DNA of 64,000 nt from Candidatus Eremiobacteraceae bacterium. Its GTDB lineage: Bacteria > Vulcanimicrobiota > Vulcanimicrobiia > Eremiobacterales > Eremiobacteraceae. Position numbers and translations under genes: made by a program. The DNA lies in contig DATFYX010000002.1 of assembly GCA_035314825.1 (NCBI GenBank), forward strand, positions 48,031-112,030, written 5' to 3'. Below are positions 15,634-23,669 of the stretch, in pieces (positions within the stretch are counted from its first letter, which is position 1; each line of letters starts with the position of its first letter). A model generated the notes under the pieces. It was not told where the DNA came from. It made no database searches and saw nothing but the letters and a program-made list of their open reading frames with translations.

Positions 15634-16940
15634 GCCTTGAACACTATCGCGGGATCGACGCGCAAGGCCCGCTGCACTGCGAAGATGCCCGACGCGACAC
15701 ACATGACCGCGATCACCGCCAGCGTGAGCAACGCGCTTGTCGGGGTGATGAGGATAAGAATGCCTTTATGCGCCTGAGACCACGCAGCGATGACGAGGCT
15801 CAGCGCGATGCCGGGCACGAAACCGAGCAGCGCCATCAGCAGCGCCTGTTCGGCGACCACCGCGTAGAACAGCGAATCCGGCGCACCCATCGCCCGCAAT
15901 GTGCCGTACTCTTTGATGTGCTCGACGATCGAGGTGTACAGGATCTGTCCGGCGACCGTCACGCCGACGACGAGACCGACCACGGCGATCAGCCCGAGGA
16001 TGAATCCGATGCCGGTGCGCCCGACCCAATACGAATCGGTCTGTCGGGCCATCTCCGCTTGGGTATACGCTCGGGTGTCAGGCACCGCGCTGGTCAGACG
16101 TCCCTTCAACGCCTCAAGATCCACCCCCGGCGCCGCGCGCACGAGGATGTAGCTGATGTCGTCGGCGGGGCTAAGCTTCCCAGGATCGGGCGTCGGCGTC
16201 GGCGCCGGTGTTGGCGTGGCGGCCGGCGCCGGCTTGGGCATTGGGATCAGCCCGACGGCGACGTAGCGCGCGAGCAGCGCCGGGTCGGGAGAGGGCGGCA
16301 TCGCGGCACGTATGCGGGCAGCGAGCGCTTGCGGTGACGGCGTCGGCGGAGCGGCGTACGCGGTCGCGTTGCCCAGCGATGTATAGATGAAGGTCGCCGA
16401 GATGATCGGCTGCGTGCCGCGGACCAATCCGACGATGCGCACGTCGTGCTGGCCGATCTTGCCGGTCCCGCCGACGCCATCGATATTGAGCGCGTCGACC
16501 TTGGCAGCGTCGACCAGCGCGGTGTCCGGAACCCCCAGCTCGTCGAGCGTCTGCGCGGGAATGGCGCCCGGCGACCACAGCTGCCCGTGCGGATCGAAGC
16601 CGAACACGCGGATGTACTCGAGCTTGTGGATCGGTCCGCGCCAGACCGAGGTCTTGATGAGCAGCGCCTCGGCCGCGCGGACGCCCGTCACGCTTCGGAC
16701 CTTGGCAAGCGAGTCGTACCTCATCGGAAAGGCGAGCTCGAAGTAGGGAGTTTCACGCGCCGCGACCCAGACGTCAGCATGTGATTCTTGGATCGAGAGC
16801 ACCGCGGATTTCAGGAACCCGAAATAGATCCCGGCTTCGATGGCGATCAGCCCGACGGCGAAGGCCACGCCGGCTTGCGCCACCAGGAAGCGCGGCATGT
16901 CCTCGAAGAGCGTCTTGCGCCCGAGCGGCACCATCGGCAC
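15630..16940 (-). CDS. FtsX/DevC-like ABC transporter permease
   Basis: 436 residues. One N-terminal membrane segment (about 20-42), a large extracytoplasmic domain, then three C-terminal membrane segments starting near 'TGIGFILGLIAVVGLVVGVT', the MacB/FtsX topology. 'EHIKEYGTLRAMGAPD' is the cytoplasmic coupling motif of this family. The periplasmic domain carries a low-complexity Pro/Ala/Thr linker (about residues 235-255) that the usual MacB-like domain lacks. The first or second ATG (16940 or 16934) may be the start. The stop overlaps the ATPase start, so the pair is a transporter. Confidence 0.9.
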   Translation of the reverse strand: MPMVPLGRKTLFEDMPRFLVAQAGVAFAVGLIAIEAGIYFGFLKSAVLSIQESHADVWVAARETPYFELAFPMRYDSLAKVRSVTGVRAAEALLIKTSVWRGPIHKLEYIRVFGFDPHGQLWSPGAIPAQTLDELGVPDTALVDAAKVDALNIDGVGGTGKIGQHDVRIVGLVRGTQPIISATFIYTSLGNATAYAAPPTPSPQALAARIRAAMPPSPDPALLARYVAVGLIPMPKPAPAATPTPAPTPTPDPGKLSPADDISYILVRAAPGVDLEALKGRLTSAVPDTRAYTQAEMARQTDSYWVGRTGIGFILGLIAVVGLVVGVTVAGQILYTSIVEHIKEYGTLRAMGAPDSLFYAVVAEQALLMALLGFVPGIALSLVIAAWSQAHKGILILITPTSALLTLAVIAVMCVASGIFAVQRALRVDPAIVFKA

Positions 16941-16947
16941 GAACCGC

Positions 16948-17862
16948 TCAGCTCTTCAAGTACTTGTCGAACCACGCGAGCGTGCGCGTCCACGCGTCGC
17001 TGGCGGCCGATGCGACGTACGAAGGCCGCGTATCGTCGAAGAACGCGTGGCCGGCCTCGTCGTAGATCTTCACGTCGTTGGGGATGGTCAGACGCTGCGC
17101 CATCGCGCGCACGTCGTCGGGCAAGATGCCGGTGTCGCGCGCGCCGTAGTTGCCCATGAGGGGCACGCGCACCTTATCGGTGTAAGCGAGCGCCATGTCG
17201 GTGATCGGGCCGTCGTTGCTCTGACCCCAGCGCACCTTGCCGTAGAAGATGACGGCCGCGTCGAAGGTGGCGTCGTCGACGGCGGCGCGCAGCGCGATGC
17301 TGCCGCCCATGCAAAAGCCCATGACGCCGACCTTCGGCGGGCGCTGCTGCTCGGCTGCGTTGACGCGCCGGCGGATCCAGGTCGCGCCCGCGGCGACGTC
17401 GCCATCCACTGTCGCGTCGACCAGCTGTGCTGCGAGATCGGAGAACGGCTTATAGTCGGTGGCGCCATCTCCCGACGGCACGTTCGGGAAGCGCCCGTAC
17501 AGCTCGGGTGCGATCGCGACGTAGCCCGACTTGGCGAGGCGGCGCACGGTGTCGCGTAGCTGCGCGTCCACGCCCCAGATGGCTTGACAGACCACGACGC
17601 CCGGCGTGGCGGGCGTGGCGCTCTTGGGATACGCCGCATATGCCGGGATCGGCTGATCAGAACGCGGCAGCATCACGCGCGCGGTATTGATGGAGGGATC
17701 GCGTTCGGAGACGATCGGGGGATGCGGCTGGCCGAGCGTTTCATCCGCGGCCAACGCCGTCGCGATGGACGAGGCCGCCGCCGCACCGGCCGACAGACCG
17801 ATGAACGCCTTGCGATTGAGATCCAACGCGGTGGATGTGACGGGATCGATCTGGTCGTTCAT
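16948..17862 (-). CDS. Dienelactone hydrolase family protein, probably exported
   Basis: 304 residues. After a 40-residue leader ('NRKAFIGLSAGAAAASSIAT', Tat-like but lacking the second Arg) comes a DLH domain. The nucleophile elbow is 'VGVMGFCMGGSIAL' with Cys184 as nucleophile; Asp243 ('GARDTG') and His272 ('EAGHAFF') complete the triad. Members hydrolyse cyclic or activated esters; several are poorly characterised. The gene starts 16 bases after the FMN reductase stop and ends 8 bases before the permease start, so it belongs to the long minus-strand run. Export by Tat is uncertain. Confidence 0.9.
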   Translation of the reverse strand: MNDQIDPVTSTALDLNRKAFIGLSAGAAAASSIATALAADETLGQPHPPIVSERDPSINTARVMLPRSDQPIPAYAAYPKSATPATPGVVVCQAIWGVDAQLRDTVRRLAKSGYVAIAPELYGRFPNVPSGDGATDYKPFSDLAAQLVDATVDGDVAAGATWIRRRVNAAEQQRPPKVGVMGFCMGGSIALRAAVDDATFDAAVIFYGKVRWGQSNDGPITDMALAYTDKVRVPLMGNYGARDTGILPDDVRAMAQRLTIPNDVKIYDEAGHAFFDDTRPSYVASAASDAWTRTLAWFDKYLKS

Positions 17863-17878
17863 GGCGATTTCCTCGAGG

Positions 17879-18442
17879 TCATTTCTTGCTCATGCGCCGG
17901 GCGAACGCGGCGAGCCCGGCCAGCAATTCGCGTAACTCGGTGCGGACTTCGTCATCGGTCAGCTCGCCGGACGCGTCGAACTTCGTCTGCGCGCGCCCCA
18001 CGTGCACCATCGGGTCATCGAGCACGTGCATGCCGTTGAACACGAACGCCGGCAGCAGCGCGAGTTTGGCGCGCGCCGTGCCGAAGTAGCCGGTCGAGCA
18101 GCCGGCGAGTCCGACCGGCTTGTCGTTCAAGCATGAATCGTCGGGCGGCCGCGACGCCCAATCGATCACGTTCTTGGTCACGCCGGACATGGACCAATTG
18201 TATTCGGGCGTCACGATGAGCAGCGCATCGGCGCTGCGGATCGCGTCGCGCATGCGCGCCACCGCGGGCGGCGGCGGATCTTCCTTGTCGGTGTTGTACA
18301 GCGGGATCTCGCTGATGTCGATCTCGACCAGCCGCCCGTCGGCCGGCGCGAGTTTGACCGCGCTGCGCAGCAGCAGCCTGTTGTACGAGCCGGCGCGCAA
18401 GCTGCCGGCGAAGCCGGCGATGACGATCTGGTCTTGCGCCAT
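17879..18442 (-). CDS. NADPH-dependent FMN reductase family protein
   Basis: 187 residues. Flavodoxin-like fold with the FMN-phosphate loop 'GFAGSLRAGSYNRLLLR', the substrate-side 'IPLYNTDKEDPPP', and 'LLIVTPEYNWSMSGVTKNVI' with the PEYN motif that binds FMN. Related to azoreductase, chromate reductase and ArsH-like enzymes. The chosen ATG lies 2 bases after the coaX stop; the much longer frame upstream is a shadow of coaX. Probably reduces quinones or other acceptors in the cytoplasm; the physiological substrate is unknown. Confidence 0.92.
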   Translation of the reverse strand: MAQDQIVIAGFAGSLRAGSYNRLLLRSAVKLAPADGRLVEIDISEIPLYNTDKEDPPPPAVARMRDAIRSADALLIVTPEYNWSMSGVTKNVIDWASRPPDDSCLNDKPVGLAGCSTGYFGTARAKLALLPAFVFNGMHVLDDPMVHVGRAQTKFDASGELTDDEVRTELRELLAGLAAFARRMSKK

Positions 18443-18443
18443 T

Positions 18444-19238
18444 TCAGACGCGCGTCCGTGCGCGCGTCTTGGACGCCCACACGTAGAGGCCGTCGAGCAC
18501 GAGCCGCTCGTCCACGATGTCGAATACCGCACTGTGCGGCGCGATGAGATCCGCGAGTCCGCCGGTGGCGACGACGTGGGGCTTCTCGCCCATCTCGGCC
18601 GCAATCTGGCCGACCAAGTATTCGACCTGGCCGACGAAACCCAAGATGACGCCGGACTGAAGCGCGGTCGGCGTGTCGGTGCCGATGGCGGTCGGCGGTT
18701 TGACGAGCGGCACGTCCATGAGCTTGGCGGCGCGACCGATAAGCGCGTCGACCGACACCTCGATGCCCGGCGCGATCGCGGTGCCCAGATAATCTCCGCG
18801 CCCTGAGACGGCCGCGAACGTCGTCGCGGTGCCGAACTGCACCACGATGAGCGGCGGGCCATATTTTGCGACGGCGCCGATCGCTCCGCCGATGAGATCC
18901 GCGCCGAGCTCCGCCGCATGGCGCGTCTTCACCGGCACGATCGTCTGGCGCGCGGCCGACAAGAACTCCGGACGCACGCCGAAATAGCGTTGCGCCATCT
19001 CGGAGAGCGCGCGATACAGCGGCGGCACGACGCTGGCGACGGCGACGCGCTTGATGGATGAGCGGCTCACGCTGTGCAACCGGAGCATCGAATCGACCTG
19101 CCCCGCGAGGTCGTCGCCGGTCTGGCGCCGGTTGGTGACCGACCGCCAGCTATGCACGAGCGTGCCCGAGGCGCCGCCATCGAGCTCGAACAACCCGAAC
19201 TTGATGTTCGTGTTGCCGACTTCCACGGCGAGCAGCAT
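18444..19238 (-). CDS. coaX: Type III pantothenate kinase, divergent in catalytic motifs
   Basis: 264 residues from the ATG at 19238. First step of CoA synthesis: phosphorylates pantothenate. Operon context (panC-coaBC-coaX) and the overall pattern support CoaX, but family acids are altered. The phosphate loop is 'LAVEVGNTNIKFGLF' (usually D-x-GNT; here Glu), 'AELGADLIGGAIGA' keeps the GAD aspartate, while 'VQFGTATTFAAVSG' has Gln and Ala where I recall Asp in most members ('DFGTATTFD'). The C-terminal 'VVATGGLADLIAPHS' and 'LDGLYVW' are typical. It may be an active variant or have drifted; I favour active because no alternative kinase is in the cluster. An upstream in-frame extension overlaps coaBC and is rejected. 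Confidence 0.85.
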   Translation of the reverse strand: MLLAVEVGNTNIKFGLFELDGGASGTLVHSWRSVTNRRQTGDDLAGQVDSMLRLHSVSRSSIKRVAVASVVPPLYRALSEMAQRYFGVRPEFLSAARQTIVPVKTRHAAELGADLIGGAIGAVAKYGPPLIVVQFGTATTFAAVSGRGDYLGTAIAPGIEVSVDALIGRAAKLMDVPLVKPPTAIGTDTPTALQSGVILGFVGQVEYLVGQIAAEMGEKPHVVATGGLADLIAPHSAVFDIVDERLVLDGLYVWASKTRARTRV

Positions 19239-19240
19239 CG

Positions 19241-20464
19241 TCAGGTCGCGCTCCGCAGCGCGTCGATGCGGTCGAGGATCGCGGCGGCGAGCGAGGCCTT
19301 CGGCGCGCGCGCCAACCGCTCGCGCCCGTCCGCACCCCACAGCATCGTCGCTTCGCTGTCGGCCGCGCCGAACGCGCCGCCAGGACCGTCGATCCGGTTG
19401 GCCACGATGAGGTCGAGATGCTTGCGCGCCAGTTTCTCGCGTGCGTTCTCTTCGAGGCGCTCCGACTCAGCGGCGAAGCCGACGACCATGCAGCCGGCCG
19501 GGCGCGCGGCAGTGACGTCAGCGATGATATCCGGATTGCGTTGCAAACGGATCACCGCTTCGGCGGCATCCTTCTTCGCTTTGTGCGCGGCGACGAATTC
19601 GGGGCGGAAATCGGCGACGGCGGCGGCGCCGATGAACAGCGTCGTTCCGGGCAGATGCTCGAGCACGACGTTATGCATCTCGCGGGCGCTCGTCACGCGG
19701 ATCAGCTCGACACCGGCCGGCTCGCGCAGCTCGGTCGGACCGCTGACCAGCGTCACGCGTGCGCCGCGCGCAGCCGCCTCGGCGGCGAGCGCATACCCCA
19801 TGCGACCGCTCGACGGATTGGACAAGAAGCGCGCCGGATCGGCGAACTCGCGCGTTGGACCGGCGGTGATGAGCGCGCGCTGGCCCTCGAGCTGGCGGGT
19901 GCGCGCAAGAACGCGCCGCACGGCTTCGATGATCTCACCGTCGTCGGCCAAGCGTCCGCTGCCGACCTCGCCGCACGCCAAGAATCCTGCGCCCGGCTCG
20001 ATGAACTCCATGCCGCGAGCCTGCAGAGCGGCGATGTTCGCCTGCGTCGGTGCCGCTTCGAGCATCGCGGTGTTCATCGCAGGCGCGATAAGCACCGGCC
20101 GGCGCGTGGCGAGGACGGCCGTCGTGAGCAGATTGTCTGCCGCACCGTGCGCGAGTTTCGCGAGGGTGTTGGCGGTCGCGTTGAGCACGAGCATGAGGGC
20201 GCTCTTGCGTACCAAGCCGATGTGGGCGATGTCCCAGCTCGCGTCCTGCGCGAACATGTCGGTGTGCACGTCGTGGTTCGACAGCGCTTGGAAGGTCAGC
20301 GGCGCGACGAACTTGGTCGCGGACTGCGTCATGATGACGTGCACGTCGGCGCCCGCCTGGCGCAGCGCGCTGACGACGCCCGCGCACTTGTAGGCCGCGA
20401 TACCGCCGCACACGCCCACGAGGAGCGTGGTGCCGGCAAGGTCGTTCGAAGGTGTTCGGCTCAT
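19241..20464 (-). CDS. coaBC: Bifunctional phosphopantothenoylcysteine decarboxylase / phosphopantothenate-cysteine ligase
   Basis: 407 residues. CoaC half (about 1-185): FMN flavoprotein opening 'TLLVGVCGGIAAYKCAGVV', with 'HIGLVRKSALMLVLNATANT' carrying the active-site His, the 'APAMNTAML' signature and the Cys-containing flap 'GAGFLACGEVGSGRLAD'. CoaB half: 'RALITAGPTREFADPARFLS', 'NPSSGRMGYALAAEAAARGA', 'FIGAAAVADFRP' and 'VANRIDGPGGAFGA'. It joins 4'-phosphopantothenate to cysteine and decarboxylates the product. The ATG overlaps the panC stop by 4 bases and the gene ends 2 bases before coaX, so this is a pantothenate/CoA operon. Confidence 0.96.
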   Translation of the reverse strand: MSRTPSNDLAGTTLLVGVCGGIAAYKCAGVVSALRQAGADVHVIMTQSATKFVAPLTFQALSNHDVHTDMFAQDASWDIAHIGLVRKSALMLVLNATANTLAKLAHGAADNLLTTAVLATRRPVLIAPAMNTAMLEAAPTQANIAALQARGMEFIEPGAGFLACGEVGSGRLADDGEIIEAVRRVLARTRQLEGQRALITAGPTREFADPARFLSNPSSGRMGYALAAEAAARGARVTLVSGPTELREPAGVELIRVTSAREMHNVVLEHLPGTTLFIGAAAVADFRPEFVAAHKAKKDAAEAVIRLQRNPDIIADVTAARPAGCMVVGFAAESERLEENAREKLARKHLDLIVANRIDGPGGAFGAADSEATMLWGADGRERLARAPKASLAAAILDRIDALRSAT

Positions 20465-21303
20465 CGTGCGGGCGTGTGCACTTCCATGTTGTCGATCAAG
20501 CGGGTCGGGCCGGCGAAGGCCGCTCCGACCACGAGCAGACCGGCGTCTTGCGGCGCCGTGCGCAAGGGCTCGAAGACCGCCGGATCGACGACGGCCAGGT
20601 AGTCCATCTTCAAGGGCGGCAGCGTCGCCTCCGCCTGTGCCACGGCGCGCTCGACGTCGCGTTCGCCCGCTTCCAGCGATCGCGCGACCTGCGTCAGCGC
20701 GGCGTAAAGCCGCGGCGCGGCAGCGCGCTGCCCGGCGTCTAGATACGCATTGCGCGAGGACAGCGCCAGCCCGTCGGCTTCGCGCACCGTCGCGCAGGCG
20801 GTGATGCGCACCGGCAGGTCGAGATCGCGGACCATGCGCGACACCACCGCAAGCTGCTGCGCATCTTTTTGACCGAAGTACGCGACGTCGGGCGCGACGA
20901 TGTTGAACAGCTTGAGGACGACGGTCGCCACGCCGCCGAAAAAGCCGGGCCGGCGTTCGCCTTCCAAGCGCGCGGCCAGCGCGCCGGGCGTCACCGTGAA
21001 CTGCGATCCCGGCGGATACATCTCGTCGTGCGACGGCGCGAACACGAGGTCGGTGCCGGCGCGGTCCAGCACGGCGCCGTCTCGTTCCGGCGTGCGCGGA
21101 TAGCGGTCGAAATCCTCGGCGGGGCCGAACTGGAGCGGATTGACGAAAATGGATACGATCACCGATGCGCATTCGCGCCGCGCCCGCTCGACGAGCGAGA
21201 CGTGGCCGGCGTGCAGCGCGCCCATCGTCGGCACGAATCCGACCGGCGCGGGCATGCCGCGGCGCATCCGGCGCAGGTCCGCTACGTTTGCGGCCGTGTG
21301 CAC
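20461..21303 (-). CDS. panC: Pantothenate synthetase
   Basis: 280 residues from a GTG at 21303, 4 bases after the FHA gene stop; an ATG at 21360 would add 19 residues but overlap the FHA gene and exceed the family's usual N-terminus. Condenses pantoate and beta-alanine with ATP. Motifs: 'VGFVPTMGALHAGHVSL' (HxGH adenylylation site), 'SIFVNPLQFGPAEDFDRYPR', 'FGQKDAQQLAVVSRMV' (K-D pair) and 'EADGLALSSRNAYLDAGQ' (the KMSKS-like SSRN). First gene of the coupled panC-coaBC-coaX run. panB and panD are not in the window. Confidence 0.95.
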   Translation of the reverse strand: MHTAANVADLRRMRRGMPAPVGFVPTMGALHAGHVSLVERARRECASVIVSIFVNPLQFGPAEDFDRYPRTPERDGAVLDRAGTDLVFAPSHDEMYPPGSQFTVTPGALAARLEGERRPGFFGGVATVVLKLFNIVAPDVAYFGQKDAQQLAVVSRMVRDLDLPVRITACATVREADGLALSSRNAYLDAGQRAAAPRLYAALTQVARSLEAGERDVERAVAQAEATLPPLKMDYLAVVDPAVFEPLRTAPQDAGLLVVGAAFAGPTRLIDNMEVHTPAR

Positions 21304-21307
21304 GCGG

Positions 21308-21643
21308 TCAGCGAGGGTCTGGTAATTCGAGGACGCGCAGCATTGTGCGCCCGACCACAAACGGCTGCCCGGCCGAGATCATCACGCCTGCGTCGATCGC
21401 CCGTCCGTCGATGAACGTGCCGTTGCTGCTGCCCAGATCGGTGAGGCGCAAGCCCGTGACGTCAGCGCACACTTCGGCATGGGTACGTGAAATTGTGCGG
21501 TCCGTGGGCACGACGGCCTGAACCGCGTCGGCATCTCTGCCGATACTTATGCGCTGCTCGAATCGCCATTGGCGGCCGTCGAGCGGACCGTTCATCGCCT
21601 CGATCGCGTACATGCCGGCGCCCGCTTTTCGAGGGTTTGGCAT
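21308..21643 (-). CDS. FHA-domain protein
   Basis: 111 residues consisting almost entirely of one forkhead-associated domain, a phosphothreonine-binding module. Hallmarks: 'ISIGRDADAV' (GR), 'TISRTHAEVCAD' (SRxH) and 'LTDLGSSNGTFIDGRAI' (LxSxNGTxxNG). An ATG at 21613 ('MYAIEAMNG') may be the real start, as the preceding ten residues are Pro/Lys-rich. It implies Ser/Thr kinase signalling somewhere in the cell, though no kinase gene is near. It lies immediately upstream of panC. Confidence 0.88.
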   Translation of the reverse strand: MPNPRKAGAGMYAIEAMNGPLDGRQWRFEQRISIGRDADAVQAVVPTDRTISRTHAEVCADVTGLRLTDLGSSNGTFIDGRAIDAGVMISAGQPFVVGRTMLRVLELPDPR

Positions 21644-21809
21644 GCCTCTCCCGCGCCGAACAGGCGCGCCGCCTGGGTCGTCACACCGAAGATATGACGC
21701 TTTGACGGCTCAAGTGCCCCCTGCGGACGGCCGATGATACATATATGAAGGCGCCGCCGAGAGAGCAGGCGGCAGCCGGCACCGACTCTACAGCCGGAGC
21801 AATCTTGGA

Positions 21810-22031
21810 GTGGACAACTCAGGCGTGAAGAATCTGCAATCGGAGCTGGTCGACATAGACGCGGACGCTCTGCGTGAAGCGGAGCGCGTGTTCGCGCAAG
21901 GCATCCTGGACACGATGCCTGGGAAGTCCGTGGCACGGGCTTCCTATGAAGAGACGCGCGTCGTCCTCACCATGACGGACGGCACCGAGTACTATTTCTA
22001 CGGCTTTTTAGGCGAATCAGGTCTTCGGTAG
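21810..22031 (+). CDS. Small hypothetical protein
   Basis: 73 residues from a GTG with GGAG directly upstream (tight spacing). No known domain; the C-terminal half ('EETRVVLTMTDGTEYYFYGF') looks like three beta strands and the N-terminal half like an acidic helix. It lies on the plus strand between two minus-strand genes and overlaps the PilZ gene's 3' end by 15 bases, so transcription must start in the 166-base gap before it. Composition is protein-like rather than the Arg/Ala-rich look of shadow frames; moderate confidence. Confidence 0.5.
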   Translation: MDNSGVKNLQSELVDIDADALREAERVFAQGILDTMPGKSVARASYEETRVVLTMTDGTEYYFYGFLGESGLR

Positions 22032-22397
22032 GACGTTGGCGTCCACGAAGTCGGCGATCGCTCGCCGGTCTTCTGGATCTATGGACGTGAACGCGATCCC
22101 ATGATGGAAGGTCTTCTCGGCGCCCAAGAACGCGCTTAGCACTGCGCGTCCGCGCAGGCGGATGGCGCTGTCGTGCCCGGGAAGACGGAACTTGATGTCA
22201 AGCGTCGCGCGTGGCGGCACGTCGGTCGGCGCCACCAGACGCATCCCGCCCGCGCCGAGATCCAACACTGAGCCAGAGCGCGCCGTCGCGTCGCCCTCGA
22301 GCGAGAACTCGACCGGCAGCGACACCGGAACGCGGACGTATTGGCGCCTATGCAGGTCACCGGTCATGCGGGCATATTCTCGTTCGTGGTGGCGCAA
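22017..22397 (-). CDS. PilZ-domain c-di-GMP-binding protein
   Basis: 126 residues (116 if started at the ATG at 22367). A stand-alone PilZ domain: the RxxxR c-di-GMP switch appears as 'LHRRQYVRVPVSLPVEF' and the D/NxSxxG loop as 'VLDLGAGGMRLVAP' (Gly in the usual Ser position). Strands 'LDIKFRLPGHDSAIRLRGR' and 'HHGIAFTSIDPEDRRAIADF' complete the barrel and C-terminal helix. It follows the PLP enzyme gene by 6 bases in the same direction. Indicates c-di-GMP signalling; the regulated process is unknown. Confidence 0.9.
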   Translation of the reverse strand: MRHHEREYARMTGDLHRRQYVRVPVSLPVEFSLEGDATARSGSVLDLGAGGMRLVAPTDVPPRATLDIKFRLPGHDSAIRLRGRAVLSAFLGAEKTFHHGIAFTSIDPEDRRAIADFVDANVLPKT

Positions 22398-22403
22398 GGC
22401 CTC

Positions 22404-23669
22404 TTATGCGAGCGCGCCCGCAGCCGCGCTCATGGTCGCGAGGACGCCGTGCGAGGCGTCGATGCCGCCCTGCAGATAGACTTCATACGGTTCGCGCAGC
22501 GGCGCATCGCACGACAGCTCGAGGGTCGACCCCGAGATGAATGCGCCGCCCGCCATGATCACCGGATCCGCATACCCGGGCACCGCTCCCGGTTGCGGCG
22601 TGGCACGCGCGTTGACCGGCAGCATCCGCTGCAAGCCGCGCGCGAAGCCCTCCAGACGCGCGGCATTGCCGAGCCGGATCGCTTGGACGATGTCGGTCCG
22701 CGGCGCGCCCGGCAGCGGATCCACGGCAAAGCCTAGCCGCGCGAACAGCGCCGCCGCGAAATCGAGGGTCTTGAGGCTCTCGACGACGGCGCGCGGAGCG
22801 CGGTGCAGGCCGGCGAAAAACCAGCGCGCGGTATCCAGCGTCGGGCCGACCGCATCTCCGAGGCCCGGCGCAAAGACGTGGTTTGCGACTCGCTCGACGA
22901 TGTCTGCGCGTCCGGCTACGTACGCCCCCGTCGTCGCGACGCCGCCGCCCGGATTCTTGATCAACGAACCGATGATGACGTCGGCGCCCACGGCGGTCGG
23001 CTCTTCGAGCTCGACCAGTTCGCCATAGCAGTTGTCGACGACGACGGTCGTGCCCGGCGCATGCGAGCGCACCAGCTCGACGAGCGCGCCGATCTGCGCG
23101 ACCGAAAGCGACGGGCGCACGGCGTAGCCGCGCGAGCGTTGGATAAACGCGACGTCGGGTGCGCGGCGCAACGCGTCGGCGACGTCTTCGGCGCGCGGCG
23201 TGCCGCCTGTCGTCCACGCCGCCTCAAGGTACTGGACGCCGCCGGCACGCTCCAATCCCTCTGGGTGGTCGGAGATCGCCAGACGCAACGTGTCATACGG
23301 CCTGCCGGTGAGCGAGCACAACGTGCCGCCGCGCGGCAGCAGCGCGCGCAGCGTCGCGATGATCGCGTGCGTCGCGCTGACAAGCTGCAATCGCGCGAGC
23401 GCTGCCGGAGCGTCCAACACGTCGGCGAGCAGCGCTTCGTACGCCTCGCGGCCGCGATCGTGGTACGCGTATCCGGTGCTGCCGGCCAGATGCGAATCGT
23501 CGATGCCGGCGCGCATGAACGCGGCGATGACCTTAGCGCCGACCGCCAGCCCGCGCGCTTCGCGCTCGCGCCATGCGCCTGCGACGTCGTCGAGCGCAGC
23601 CTCTCCTGCTTCGATGATAGGCTCGGGGATGTCGAGCCTGCCTGCCGCTTCGGCCAGCGCGCGTCTCAC
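22404..23669 (-). CDS. Methionine gamma-lyase-like PLP enzyme ('aluminium resistance protein' family)
   Basis: 421 residues with a GTG start overlapping the EIIC stop (GTGA). Fold-type I PLP protein of the family once named aluminium resistance protein (PF06838). Visible blocks: 'LAGSTGYAYHDRGREAYEAL', 'LVSATHAIIATLRALLPRGG', 'TTVVVDNCYGELVELEEP' and 'DVIIGSLIKNPGGGVATTG' with the PLP Lys; 'GGAFISGSTLELSCDAPLR' near the end. The biochemical reaction of the family is not established as far as I know; a C-S lyase-type activity is a homology guess. Part of the run C26 peptidase-EIIC-this gene-PilZ. Confidence 0.88.
   Translation of the reverse strand: MRRALAEAAGRLDIPEPIIEAGEAALDDVAGAWREREARGLAVGAKVIAAFMRAGIDDSHLAGSTGYAYHDRGREAYEALLADVLDAPAALARLQLVSATHAIIATLRALLPRGGTLCSLTGRPYDTLRLAISDHPEGLERAGGVQYLEAAWTTGGTPRAEDVADALRRAPDVAFIQRSRGYAVRPSLSVAQIGALVELVRSHAPGTTVVVDNCYGELVELEEPTAVGADVIIGSLIKNPGGGVATTGAYVAGRADIVERVANHVFAPGLGDAVGPTLDTARWFFAGLHRAPRAVVESLKTLDFAAALFARLGFAVDPLPGAPRTDIVQAIRLGNAARLEGFARGLQRMLPVNARATPQPGAVPGYADPVIMAGGAFISGSTLELSCDAPLREPYEVYLQGGIDASHGVLATMSAAAGALA

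Noticed and set aside
20465..21172. In-frame N-terminal extension of coaBC.
   Set aside because: It overlaps panC entirely and is arginine-rich; the ATG at 20464 overlaps the panC stop as expected.
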